Assembly (NCBI GenBank): GCA_029906195.1
Contig: JARWSJ010000001.1
Span: 806,001-870,000, forward strand
Direction of reading: 5' to 3'
Source of the DNA: Chitinophagaceae bacterium 26-R-25
GTDB lineage: Bacteria > Bacteroidota > Bacteroidia > Chitinophagales > Chitinophagaceae
Length of the DNA: 64,000 bases
A program made the position numbers and the translations under genes. Within the stretch, counting starts at the first letter, position 1; each line of letters opens with the position of its first letter. Of this stretch, positions 51,833-60,752 are shown piece after piece. A model generated the notes under the pieces. That model saw only the letters and a list, made by a program, of their open reading frames with translations. It ran no database searches and was not told the origin of the DNA.

Positions 51833-53308
51833 ATGAAACGTACATTTTTGAACTCGCTCCTGGCAATGATGTTGTTGGTAAGTAGCATAAGCTATGGACA
51901 ACGTGCAAAAAGTGAAGCTGCTGGTAAGCGTCCCAACTTCGTCGTCATTCTCATGGACGACATGGGATATGGTGATCCTGAATGCTACAACGGCGGTCCG
52001 TATCACACACCACAAATCAACAAGCTTGCCGCAGAAGGCATGCGCTTTACAAACTTTTATGCGGCGCAGGCTACATGTACCGCTTCAAGGTGCGGTTTGC
52101 TTACAGGTTGCTATCCCAACAGACTCGGCATATCCGGTGCATTCATGCCATGGGAAAACAGGGCGCTTAATCCCAATGAAGAGACCATCGCTTCCATGTT
52201 GAAAAAAGTAGGTTATCGCACCGGCATGGTAGGCAAATGGCATTTAGGTGGTAAAGCACCTTATTGGCCGATTCATTATGGCTTTGACGAATACCTGGGA
52301 TTGCCTTATTCAAATGACATGTGGCCCGTTGGTTACGATGGCAAACCAATGAAAGATTCTACAAAGCCTCAGTTTAAATATCCTCCTTTGCCTTTGCTTG
52401 ACGGAGATACTCCGGTAAAATATATCCAGACATTAGAAGATCAGGGAGAGCTTACAGGCATCTATACAAAACGTGCCTGCAAGTTCATTAAAGAAAATAA
52501 AAACAGGCCATTCTTCTTATACCTTGCTCCTTCCATGGTGCATGTGCCTATTTATGCGTCGCCAGCCTTTCTCGGCAAAAGCGGCAAAGGGCTTTTTGCG
52601 GATGTGATGATGGAGGTGGACTGGGCAATCGGAGAAATCATGCGCACGTTAAAAGAGCAGGGATTAGATCAAAATACTTTAGTAGTGTTTACCAGCGACA
52701 ATGGTCCGTGGTTAACATTCGGTAATCATGCAGGCAATACTGCCGGCCTGAGAGAAGGCAAAGGAACAAGCTGGGACGGTGGACAAAAAGAACCTTGCAT
52801 TATGCACTGGACAGGCAAGATTCCCTCCGGTTCTGTGTGTAATAATCTTTCATCTACTATCGATCTGCTGCCGACCATTGCAAAACTCGCGGGAGCCCCA
52901 TTGCCACAAAATAAAATTGACGGTGTAGATATTCAGTCGCTATTATTCCAACAGCCTGATGCAAACCCGAGAGAAGAGTTTATTTACTACTATGGACGCA
53001 ACAGTTTAGAGGGTGTGCGTAAAGGATATTGGAAACTTGTTTTTCCACACAAAGGACAAACATACAAAACCTATATGCCGGGTAAAGATGGATTTCCCGG
53101 CGGCTATGCAGATATGAATGTGCCTAAAGCACTGTACGACCTTGCTCATGATCCGGGTGAAACACATGATGTGCAAAATGCTCATCCCGAAATAGTGAAA
53201 GAATTGGAAGCGATAGCGGATAAGTATCGTCAGTCTTTAGGGGATGATCTTACAAAAACTACCGGCGCAGAAGTTCGTGAGCCGGCATACATAAATAAAA
53301 CGAAGTAA
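51833..53308 (+). CDS. S1-family sulfatase
   Basis: A 491-residue protein with signal peptide (MKRTFLNSLLAMMLLVSSISYG). The S1 motif is ATCTASRCGLLTG; Cys82 is the residue converted to formylglycine. The metal-site DDMGYGDPECYNGG (near 41-54), MVGKWHLGG (Lys and His) and FTSDNGPW (Asp/Asn) are intact. It hydrolyses a sulfate ester on a glycan in the periplasm. The S1 subfamily is not assigned. A matured Cys needs an anSME or FGE encoded elsewhere. It lies between susD and the fucosidase. Confidence 0.92.
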   Translation: MKRTFLNSLLAMMLLVSSISYGQRAKSEAAGKRPNFVVILMDDMGYGDPECYNGGPYHTPQINKLAAEGMRFTNFYAAQATCTASRCGLLTGCYPNRLGISGAFMPWENRALNPNEETIASMLKKVGYRTGMVGKWHLGGKAPYWPIHYGFDEYLGLPYSNDMWPVGYDGKPMKDSTKPQFKYPPLPLLDGDTPVKYIQTLEDQGELTGIYTKRACKFIKENKNRPFFLYLAPSMVHVPIYASPAFLGKSGKGLFADVMMEVDWAIGEIMRTLKEQGLDQNTLVVFTSDNGPWLTFGNHAGNTAGLREGKGTSWDGGQKEPCIMHWTGKIPSGSVCNNLSSTIDLLPTIAKLAGAPLPQNKIDGVDIQSLLFQQPDANPREEFIYYYGRNSLEGVRKGYWKLVFPHKGQTYKTYMPGKDGFPGGYADMNVPKALYDLAHDPGETHDVQNAHPEIVKELEAIADKYRQSLGDDLTKTTGAEVREPAYINKTK

Positions 53309-53310
53309 CG

Positions 53311-53385
53311 TTTTGAGTTTTGAGTAGGAGGAATGAAGTAGTTCAATCACAACACCCAACTCAATAGTCAAAAGTCAAAACCATC
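53311..53385. repeat. TTTTGAG / CTCAATAGTCAAAAGTC simple repeat
   Basis: TTTTGAGTTTTGAG after the sulfatase stop, and CAACTCAATAGTCAAAAGTC before the fucosidase. Weakly inverted units in an operon gap. Confidence 0.5.
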
Positions 53386-53394
53386 TTAATTAAT

Positions 53395-54723
53395 ATGCGA
53401 AACAATACAAAAAAAATAAGCCTTCTTTGCGGCTTGTTATTATGTCTGACCGGTTTGTCTCATGCACAGGGACCGAACGAACACGCGTTGCCAGCGGTGA
53501 ATAAAAATGCCATGAAAGACTTTATGGACCTTCGTTTCGGCATGTTCATACATTGGGGACCTGTAACACTACGCGGAACAGAAATAGGATGGTCGAGAAA
53601 TCACCAGGTGGCGCAAAACGATTACGATAGCTTGTATAAAGAATTTGATCCCGTTTTATTTGATGCTGATGCATGGGTGAAAACCGCCAAAGATGCAGGT
53701 ATGAAATACATTGTGATCACTGCGAAACATCACGATGGTTTTTGCTTATGGCCCACAGCATATACAAACTACAACATCATGCAAACACCGTTTAAAAAAG
53801 ACGTAGTGGGGGCGTTGGCAAAAGCATGTAAGAAGTACAACATTAAGTTTGGTATTTATTATACGGTGCTGGACTGGTACGAACGTTCATATCCTATACA
53901 CAACGACGGCAAAGGCATGGCCTCTGATGGTGACATGAACAAGTTTGTTCAATATATGAAATCGCAGTTGAAAGAACTGATTGACAACTATCATCCCTTC
54001 TTGCTTTGGTTCGATGGTAATTGGGAAAAACCATGGACAAACGACTATGCAAAAGACATGTATGCATATCTGAAGCAATTGGACCCCGCACTGATCGTAA
54101 ACAACAGGTTGGGAAAGAATGAGCACGAAATACTGAATGCTCAATCTGTTGGCGATTATGCCACGCCGGAGCAAAAGATCGGAAAGTTAAATATGTCGTA
54201 TCCATGGGAGTCCTGTATTACCATTTGCAATCAATGGGCGTGGAAACCAAACGATGTTATGAAGCCTTTGAAACAATGCATCGGTACGCTTGCTCTTACT
54301 GCAGGAGGCAACGGCAACTTGCTATTGAATGTAGGGCCGATGCCCGACGGACGTATGGAAGCAAGGCAGGTAAAACAATTGAAATCAATGGGAGATTGGT
54401 TAAAACAAAATGGCGCATCCATTTACGGAACAATGGGCGGACCATTTACTCCTGATAGTAGTTTTGCATCCACAAGAAAAGGAAATAAAATATACATACA
54501 TCTGTTGAATGCCTCCAATAAACATCTGTCGCTGGCTGCTATTCAAGGCGTTCACATACAGAAAGCATATTCAATTACCGGCGCTCCAATCAGCGTGAAG
54601 GAAAATGCAACGGGCATTGAATTGCAAATTCCCGATACATTGATTACTGATGCTAATGATACGGTGATTGTGTTAGAAGCGGATAAAAGTGTGGAAGATG
54701 TGCCGGTGATGACAAGAAATTAA
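53395..54723 (+). CDS. GH29 alpha-L-fucosidase
   Basis: A 442-residue protein with signal peptide (ISLLCGLLLCLTGLSHAQ). The GH29 barrel starts with MDLRFGMFIHWGPVTLRGTE and has YIVITAKHHDGFCLW near 107-121. The nucleophile is Asp207 in LLWFDGNWEKPW. The later SYPWESCITICNQWAW and LLLNVGPMPDG are typical. It removes alpha-L-fucose, probably from a desulfated terminal, with retention. It has a small C-terminal beta domain. The linked sulfatases and fuconate pathway fit the role. The position of the acid/base Glu cannot be assigned with confidence. Confidence 0.93.
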   Translation: MRNNTKKISLLCGLLLCLTGLSHAQGPNEHALPAVNKNAMKDFMDLRFGMFIHWGPVTLRGTEIGWSRNHQVAQNDYDSLYKEFDPVLFDADAWVKTAKDAGMKYIVITAKHHDGFCLWPTAYTNYNIMQTPFKKDVVGALAKACKKYNIKFGIYYTVLDWYERSYPIHNDGKGMASDGDMNKFVQYMKSQLKELIDNYHPFLLWFDGNWEKPWTNDYAKDMYAYLKQLDPALIVNNRLGKNEHEILNAQSVGDYATPEQKIGKLNMSYPWESCITICNQWAWKPNDVMKPLKQCIGTLALTAGGNGNLLLNVGPMPDGRMEARQVKQLKSMGDWLKQNGASIYGTMGGPFTPDSSFASTRKGNKIYIHLLNASNKHLSLAAIQGVHIQKAYSITGAPISVKENATGIELQIPDTLITDANDTVIVLEADKSVEDVPVMTRN

Positions 54724-54867
54724 GAAGTCAGAATTAAAAAGTCAAAGGTCAAAAAGCTTTAATGCGGTCTTACCGTTAGTTGTTTTGGCCTTTGACTTTT
54801 GACTTTTTAATTTTGGCTTACAAAACGACTCAGAATTTTTACTTTTTACTTTTGAATTTTTACATAA
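54722..54867. repeat. AAAAGTCAAAGGTCAAAAAGC inverted simple repeat
   Basis: ATTAAAAAGTCAAAGGTCAA AAAG (54733-54757) is inverted at about 54786-54814 (GGCCTTTGACTTTTGACTTT TTAATTT). A third set (TTTTTACTTTTTACTTTTGA) precedes the second sulfatase. It sits within the PUL operon. Confidence 0.7.
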
Positions 54868-54868
54868 C

Positions 54869-56392
54869 ATGAAACAACTGGCAGGCAAACTATCGTTACT
54901 GTTTTTCTCTCTTTTGTGTTTGTGCGCGAAAGCACAAAACAAACAGCCTAATATTTTAATCATCATTTCAGACGACCATGCTTACCAGGCCATTGGTGCG
55001 TATGGTAGTAAGATGATGCCTACACCGGGCATCGACAGGTTGGCGAATGAAGGAGCCATATTTAAGAATGCATTTGTGACCAACTCTATTTGCGGTCCCA
55101 GCAGGGCTTGTCTGCTTACCGGAAAATACAGTCATGTAAACGGATTCAAAGACAACCAAAGCAGGTTTGATGCGAGCCAGGATGTATTTGTAAAAAGATT
55201 AAAAGCTGCGGGTTATCAAACTGCGTGGTTGGGTAAATGGCACCTGGAATCAAAACCTCAGGGATTTGACTACTGGGAAATTGTGCCGGGGCAGGGACAT
55301 TATTACAATCCTGATTTTATTCAAATGAATGGAACGACGGTCAGGAAAGAAGGATATGTAACCAATATCATCACTGATATGGCGGAGAAGTGGTTGACAG
55401 ATAGAGATACTTCTAAACCGTTCTGTATCGTAGTGGGCCATAAAGCTACACACAGGGTGTGGATTCCGGATACGCAGGATCTGGGTCGTTTTGACAATAT
55501 CAAATATCCTTTGCCCGCCAACTTCTACGATAACTATGACGGGCGTTATGCGGCTGCTCACCAGGACATGAACATTGCCCACACCATGCGATTGGGTTAT
55601 GACTTGAAAGTATTGCCCGATACTGGATTTGGTAAAGAGAACTACACACGCATGAATGCGGAACAGCGCAAAGCATTTGATGCATATTATAAGCCGATTG
55701 AAAAAGATTTCTTATCAAAAAACTTAACGGGTAATGCGCTTACAGAATGGAAGTACCAAAGATATATCCATGATTATTTGAGCACAGCAGCTTCACTTGA
55801 CAGAAATATCGGTGCGTTACTGGATTACCTCGATAAAAATAATCTTGCACAAAACACGCTCGTTATCTACTTATCTGATCAGGGATTTTATTTGGGAGAA
55901 CACGGATGGTTCGACAAAAGATTTATGTACGAAGAGTCCATGAAAACGCCAATGCTGGCGAGGTTTCCGAATGTTATAAAAGCCGGAACAGTGTATAAGG
56001 ATCTGGTGATGAACATAGACATCGCGCCAACAGCGTTGGACCTGGCAGGCCTTTCAATACCGAAGGAAATACAAGGCAAGTCCATGCTTCCATTGTTTAA
56101 GAATAAAGAATACAAAACAAGAGACGCAGTATATTATCATTATTACGAATGGGGAGAGCATTCAGTAGTGCCGCATTTTGGTGTAAGGACTTCAAGATAT
56201 AAATTGATCCGTTTTTACCAGGTAGCTGATAAATGGGAGCTGTACGATCTTTCCAAAGACCCGCATGAAATGCATAACGTTTATGGTGAAAAGAAATATG
56301 AAAAAGAACAGGCAAAGCTAATGACGAGATTGAATGAATTGGTGCAACAGTATGCGGATGTAGAAGCGGAGAAAGTATTAAGTCAAAAATAA
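54869..56392 (+). CDS. S1-family sulfatase, second
   Basis: A 507-residue protein with signal peptide (LAGKLSLLFFSLLCLCAKAQ). The S1 motif is ICGPSRACLLTG; Cys75 is the formylglycine site. ISDDHAYQAIGAYG (metal Asp pair), AWLGKWHLES and LSDQGFYLGEHGWFDKR are intact. It differs from the upstream sulfatase in the CGPSR versus CTASR core and around the active site, so the two probably act on different sulfate positions. The GEHGWFDKR motif resembles iduronate/fucose-type sulfatases, a loose inference. It is co-directional with the fucosidase. Confidence 0.92.
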   Translation: MKQLAGKLSLLFFSLLCLCAKAQNKQPNILIIISDDHAYQAIGAYGSKMMPTPGIDRLANEGAIFKNAFVTNSICGPSRACLLTGKYSHVNGFKDNQSRFDASQDVFVKRLKAAGYQTAWLGKWHLESKPQGFDYWEIVPGQGHYYNPDFIQMNGTTVRKEGYVTNIITDMAEKWLTDRDTSKPFCIVVGHKATHRVWIPDTQDLGRFDNIKYPLPANFYDNYDGRYAAAHQDMNIAHTMRLGYDLKVLPDTGFGKENYTRMNAEQRKAFDAYYKPIEKDFLSKNLTGNALTEWKYQRYIHDYLSTAASLDRNIGALLDYLDKNNLAQNTLVIYLSDQGFYLGEHGWFDKRFMYEESMKTPMLARFPNVIKAGTVYKDLVMNIDIAPTALDLAGLSIPKEIQGKSMLPLFKNKEYKTRDAVYYHYYEWGEHSVVPHFGVRTSRYKLIRFYQVADKWELYDLSKDPHEMHNVYGEKKYEKEQAKLMTRLNELVQQYADVEAEKVLSQK

Positions 56393-56507
56393 AAAGTCAA
56401 AAGTCAGAAGTCAAAAACTGTTGCGCTTCTTTCGTTGATGAACAAAGAAAAAAGCAGATTAAATGAGCGGACAATTTTTGACTTTTGATTTTTGACTTTT
56501 GAATTAT
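56391..56507. repeat. AAAAGTCAAAAGTCAGAAGTC inverted simple repeat
   Basis: AAAAGTCAAAAGTCAGAAGT CAAAAAC (56391-56418) is inverted at 56472-56504 (AATTTTTGACTTTTGATTTT TGACTTTTG). It lies in the gap before the beta-propeller gene. Confidence 0.72.
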
Positions 56508-56513
56508 TTAGCG

Positions 56514-57665
56514 ATGAAAAAAATAGCAGTATTTATTGTTGCACTCTTTGGCTTGTTGCGGGTATACGCGCAAGATGACCTGGACCTTGCTGCCATGCTG
56601 CAGAAGGCTCCGGACAGCAACCAAATATTTAAATCAGATGATTACTACACATGGTGCAGCAGCGTGATAAAAGGAGAGGACGGCAAGTATCATATGTTCT
56701 ACTCAAGATGGCCGCATGGAAAACGTGCATTGGATGACGATTCAATGAATTACATTTTTGACGGATTCAGCGGGTGGTGCAAGTATAGTGAAATAGCTTA
56801 TGCCACTGCTGATAAATTAGAAGGACCGTACCACTATGTAAAAACCATTTTGAAAGGTACCGGCGATAAAAGTGTTTGGGAACGTTATGCGATGCACAAT
56901 CCGCAGATCAGGAAATTCGGCAAATACTATTATTTGTATTACATCGGCAATTCCTTTGATTCAACTTTTACTTTGCCTGGCAAGCCTCGCGACAAGAAAT
57001 GGATGCATTGGTTGCAATACAACTGCACTCAGAAAGTAGGTGTATTAAAAGCTGCGTCTTTAAAAGATCTCGTCAACGGTAAGTTTGAAAAACCCGCTCA
57101 GCCAATCATGCAGGCCGACAATGTGCACGCCTTTGAGGTGACCACTAATCCTACCGTTACGCAGGGGCCTGATGGTAAGTTTTATATGATGTACAAATCA
57201 CGCAAGCCGAACGTTGGCAATATGACCATGTGGATGGCCGTTTGCGATAAACCGGACGGTGTTTTTACAACCATATCCGAAGTGTTTACCACACCTGAAA
57301 TGGCTTGCGAAGATCCATGTCTGTGGTATGATCACAAAAGAAAAAGATTTTATGCTGCCGTAAAGTATTATTCAAACGCAAAAGTGCTTGCTCCTGACTT
57401 TGGAGATCTTGCTCTCATTACCTCAGTAGATGGTAAGACGTGGACGCCTGCGGCACATTCCTTAATTTCTGCGAAAGTGCTGCAAATGAAGGGGCAAAAG
57501 CAAATCAATCTTGCGCACCTGGAAAGACCGTTTGTTTTTACAGATAAGAACGGTCAGGCCAAAGCCTTATTTGCAGCAGCTTCTGTGGAAGAACCGTCGA
57601 AGGGTGATGTAGCGAAGCCTGCTCCGGCTTTTAATACTTTTAATGTGAGCTTTTTAATAAAATAA
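56514..57665 (+). CDS. Five-bladed beta-propeller glycoside hydrolase (GH43/GH117-like)
   Basis: A 383-residue protein with signal peptide (KKIAVFIVALFGLLRVYAQ). Repeated blade motifs show WCSSVIKGEDGKYHMFYSRW, MHNPQIRKFGKYYYLYYIGN, TNPTVTQGPDGKFYMMYKS and ACEDPCLWYDHKRKRFYAAV, and these four plus a final blade (LAHLERPFVFTD) match a five-bladed propeller. The alternating NPQI / NPTV / EDPC motifs hold the usual acid positions. It should cleave a terminal sugar in the same glycan as the fucosidase, but the family and sugar are not certain. ATG at 56514 is preferred to TTG at 56499, which adds NYLA. It is the last gene of the PUL on this strand. Confidence 0.75.
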   Translation: MKKIAVFIVALFGLLRVYAQDDLDLAAMLQKAPDSNQIFKSDDYYTWCSSVIKGEDGKYHMFYSRWPHGKRALDDDSMNYIFDGFSGWCKYSEIAYATADKLEGPYHYVKTILKGTGDKSVWERYAMHNPQIRKFGKYYYLYYIGNSFDSTFTLPGKPRDKKWMHWLQYNCTQKVGVLKAASLKDLVNGKFEKPAQPIMQADNVHAFEVTTNPTVTQGPDGKFYMMYKSRKPNVGNMTMWMAVCDKPDGVFTTISEVFTTPEMACEDPCLWYDHKRKRFYAAVKYYSNAKVLAPDFGDLALITSVDGKTWTPAAHSLISAKVLQMKGQKQINLAHLERPFVFTDKNGQAKALFAAASVEEPSKGDVAKPAPAFNTFNVSFLIK

Positions 57666-57772
57666 AAAATCAAAATTAAAAATTCAAAAGCTGCATTGCG
57701 TACAGTGGGTGGAAGAAAACAACCTCACCGATCGGACAATTTTTGACTTTTTAATTTTGACTTTTGAATTAA
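57664..57772. repeat. AAATCAAAATTAAAAATTCAA inverted simple repeat between convergent genes
   Basis: AAATCAAAATTAAAAATTCA AAAG (57666-57690) is inverted at 57737-57770 (AATTTTTGACTTTTTAATTT TGACTTTTGAATT). The gap separates the propeller gene from the convergent yeiH-like gene. Confidence 0.72.
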
Positions 57773-57780
57773 TCCCTTGT

Positions 57781-59151
57781 CTATCGTATGTCTGGTGTAG
57801 GAAACAAAATGCCTCCAAACAGTAACCAGGCCCAAAGAAGTGTCCACAAAATATTGAACAGTTGAGCGCCGATGAATGCGAGTGCCGGACGGCCTCCCTC
57901 CATTTTGTATAAATCAGAAAATCTCGCTTCAAGCCCAATGGACACGAATGCCAACGCAAACCATATTGTGCGTAAACTGCTGAAGATGCCTGATACCTGT
58001 TTGCTTGTATCGTCCGGAATTATAAATGAAAAAAGGAGCGAAGCAGCAATAAAACCAATCACGAATTTTGGAAAGCGTTCCCAAACCAATCTCAGAGATG
58101 GTTTCTCTGCGTTCTCATTCACGCCTGCTGTTTTGCGCCAAACCCACCATCCTGCAATGAAAAATGCTGCAACTCCTATCAGTACATTTTGTGAAAATTT
58201 AATGATCACACCGGCTTTGGTTGCAGTGGGGCCAACCAGTTCAGAAGCTGCCGTTACAGAGGCTGTCGTATCAAGCGTACCGCCGAGCCACGCGCCGCCT
58301 ACCACTTCTGATATGCCCAATTCTCTTATAATCCATGGCATGAAAATAAGCATGGGAATAGCGACAAGAAGTACCAGCGTAGTGATATAAGACAACTTTT
58401 TCTTATCGCCATTGATTGCTCCGCAGGCAACGATCGCAGCAGATACGCCGCAAATAGAAACGGCTGAAGCCAATATCACTCCAAACTCATCATCTACTTT
58501 TAATCGGCGGGCTAACCACAACGCGAAAAACCATACAGCAGCAACAACAAAGATTGCTTGTAAGATGCCCGGCAGGCCCGCCTTTACAATGTCTGTAAAA
58601 AGAATACTGGTACCAAGGATCACAAGTCCGGTTTTAATAAAGAATTCAGAACGTGCCGCTTCTTTGATCCAGTCGGGTAACTTAGTTAGATTGCCTAATA
58701 GCAATCCTATTGTCAACCCGAATACCACGTATTCGATACCATAATAACTAATTGTTTTGTTGCCTGAGATGACCAACGATACCAGTGCGAGAATATAGAT
58801 CAACAGAAAACCTGTGACATATCTGCGAACATTGCCGCCGGACAATAAAATAGCAATGGATGACAATGAACAAAATACCGCACCAATAATTGCCAACAGA
58901 AAAAGATTGTTGAACGACAATACTTTTGTTAACAGCTCTGCTGACGTTGCCCACTGGAACACAGGCGTTTTAAAATGAAGGTCAGATGAAAGGAAAGCGC
59001 CCACCAATATGCCGGTTACCAATAGTCCTGCTATTATTACGGCCCATACATCTTCGTGCAGGTCCTTTAGGATATTGCGTTTTGTTGCAACTGGAATGGC
59101 CAGTTCCGGCGATAAAGTGTTACTGTTGATTGTTTCGTTAGACATGTGCAT
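57781..59151 (-). CDS. YeiH-family putative sulfate exporter
   Basis: A 456-residue membrane protein with about 10-11 hydrophobic segments. It matches the UPF0324/YeiH family: YVVFGLTIGLLLGNL, FFIKTGLVILGTSILFTDIV, FGVILASAVSICGVSAAIVA, WLGGTLDTTASVTAASELVG and SIGLEARFSDLYK. These are annotated as putative sulfate exporters, so here it could dispose of sulfate released by the two sulfatases. That is inferred from position at the end of the PUL. It is on the minus strand, convergent with the propeller gene, so it has its own promoter. A start at Met3 (59145) is equally possible. Confidence 0.82.
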   Translation of the reverse strand: MHMSNETINSNTLSPELAIPVATKRNILKDLHEDVWAVIIAGLLVTGILVGAFLSSDLHFKTPVFQWATSAELLTKVLSFNNLFLLAIIGAVFCSLSSIAILLSGGNVRRYVTGFLLIYILALVSLVISGNKTISYYGIEYVVFGLTIGLLLGNLTKLPDWIKEAARSEFFIKTGLVILGTSILFTDIVKAGLPGILQAIFVVAAVWFFALWLARRLKVDDEFGVILASAVSICGVSAAIVACGAINGDKKKLSYITTLVLLVAIPMLIFMPWIIRELGISEVVGGAWLGGTLDTTASVTAASELVGPTATKAGVIIKFSQNVLIGVAAFFIAGWWVWRKTAGVNENAEKPSLRLVWERFPKFVIGFIAASLLFSFIIPDDTSKQVSGIFSSLRTIWFALAFVSIGLEARFSDLYKMEGGRPALAFIGAQLFNILWTLLWAWLLFGGILFPTPDIR

Positions 59152-59315
59152 TGTTGGTTGTTGTATCCTGGAATAATGAACGATTTTAAAATCGTTTTCT
59201 AATCGTTAAGGATGTTTTATAAATAAGTTTTCGACGGTTAAGATGCTGAAACCTGTTTTTTGTGACCGCAAAATAGTTCCTTTGTATAAGTCTACAAAAA
59301 CAATAGACTAGGTTA

Positions 59316-60752
59316 TTAGAACAAATCTTTCAATACTCTGCTTGCAGCATTGTAGCCGCACATTCCATGTACGCCACCTCCCGGCGGTGTAGAAGCTGAG
59401 CATATGTAGATGCCTTTTGTTGATGTTCTGTAAGGGGAATAACGCAATGCCGGTCTCGTGAACAATTGGCCGATATCAGTGGCGCCTCCGATCACATCTC
59501 CTCCGATGTAATTGGCATTGTATTGTTCCAACTGGCTCGTGTTGAATGTGTGCCTGCCAATGATTCTTTCTTTGAAACCGGGTGCAAACCTTTCCACCTG
59601 GTTCTCTATTGCTGCTGTCATATCTTTTGTCGATCCGTTTGGTACATGGCAATACGCCCATGCAACATGTTTGCCTTCTGGAGCCCTCGATGCATCGAAC
59701 AGGCTTTGCTGTGCCAGCAAAACAAATGGCTTGTCTGGGTGAGATCCTTTCCATGTTGCTTTTTCGTTAGCTGCAATCTCTGTTAATGTATTGCCGATGT
59801 GTACCGTTCCTGCTTGCCTGCATTCCGCTGCAGTAAAGGGAATTGCATCATCGAGTGCCCAGTCGACTTTGAACACGCCCATGCCATAACGGTATTTGCC
59901 CAATTGCGATTTGTATATCGACGAAAAATTGTGTCCTGCGATCTGCAACAATTGTTTTGGCGAAACATCAAACAAAACAGCATGTGCTGAAGGCAATTGT
60001 GTCAATGATTTTATCGGAGTGCCGGCTTCTATTTTTCCACCCAATGATAAGAAATACGATGCCATTGCATCGGCAATTACCTGCGATCCTCCTTTTGGTA
60101 TCGGCCATCCTTCAGCATGTGCAGCGATGGTAAGCACCAATCCGATTGCGGAGGTGGTAAGGCGATCAAGCGGCTGTACAGAATGCGCAGTGATCCCCGC
60201 CCATAGCCCTTTTGCTTTTTCCGTTTGAAATCGTTTCGCAAACTGTGTCGCGGGCAACAATGCTTTTGTGCCAAAGTCTGCAAACGAAATGGGTGCTTCA
60301 GGAAAATGAAGCGGTCCCAGTACATCATGCTGGATCGATTTCCACTGTTTCACTAGCTTTCCGAAAACTTTTTGATAGACTTCTCTATCGTCATTTAATA
60401 ACTGCGCTGTGGTTTCTAAGGAACGAGTGAGCACTGCAGCGCTGCCATCATCAAATGGATGTGCTGCAGCATTTGTTGGCTGTATCCATTCCAATCCAAA
60501 ATCATGCAGTGGCAATGTTTTAAAGAACGGCGACATAACAGCCATGGGATGTATGGCAGAACATACATCGTGTTTAAATCCCGGCAATGTGAGTTCTGCA
60601 GTGCGCATGCCCCCGCCAATAGTGTCTTTTGCTTCTATCAGCAACACCGATAGTCCTGCCTGTTGTAAAGTGATCGCTGCTGCAAGGCCATTTGGCCCTG
60701 CGCCTACAACCACCGCATCATAATCCTTTCTTTCGTTCTTCATTATTTCCAT
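59316..60752 (-). CDS. Phytoene-desaturase-like FAD oxidoreductase
   Basis: A 478-residue flavoprotein of the carotenoid/retinoid oxidoreductase group. The FAD motif is VVVGAGPNGLAAAITLQQAG (14-33), followed by LLIEAKDTIGGGMRTAELTL and the dinucleotide-linked HPMAVMSPFF. The C-terminal FAD signature is ICSASTPPGGGVHGMCGYNA, with conserved PGGGVHG. Such proteins are annotated as phytoene desaturase or NAD(P)/FAD-dependent oxidoreductase; no other carotenoid gene is nearby and the true substrate is open. The start ATG at 60752 overlaps the end of the upstream sulfite dehydrogenase gene by 10 bases; ATG at 60743 is an alternative. Confidence 0.82.
   Translation of the reverse strand: MEIMKNERKDYDAVVVGAGPNGLAAAITLQQAGLSVLLIEAKDTIGGGMRTAELTLPGFKHDVCSAIHPMAVMSPFFKTLPLHDFGLEWIQPTNAAAHPFDDGSAAVLTRSLETTAQLLNDDREVYQKVFGKLVKQWKSIQHDVLGPLHFPEAPISFADFGTKALLPATQFAKRFQTEKAKGLWAGITAHSVQPLDRLTTSAIGLVLTIAAHAEGWPIPKGGSQVIADAMASYFLSLGGKIEAGTPIKSLTQLPSAHAVLFDVSPKQLLQIAGHNFSSIYKSQLGKYRYGMGVFKVDWALDDAIPFTAAECRQAGTVHIGNTLTEIAANEKATWKGSHPDKPFVLLAQQSLFDASRAPEGKHVAWAYCHVPNGSTKDMTAAIENQVERFAPGFKERIIGRHTFNTSQLEQYNANYIGGDVIGGATDIGQLFTRPALRYSPYRTSTKGIYICSASTPPGGGVHGMCGYNAASRVLKDLF

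Noticed and set aside
57872-58744. Long plus-strand frames opposite the YeiH gene
   Set aside because: They are antisense shadows of a clear membrane transporter gene and have no domain of their own.
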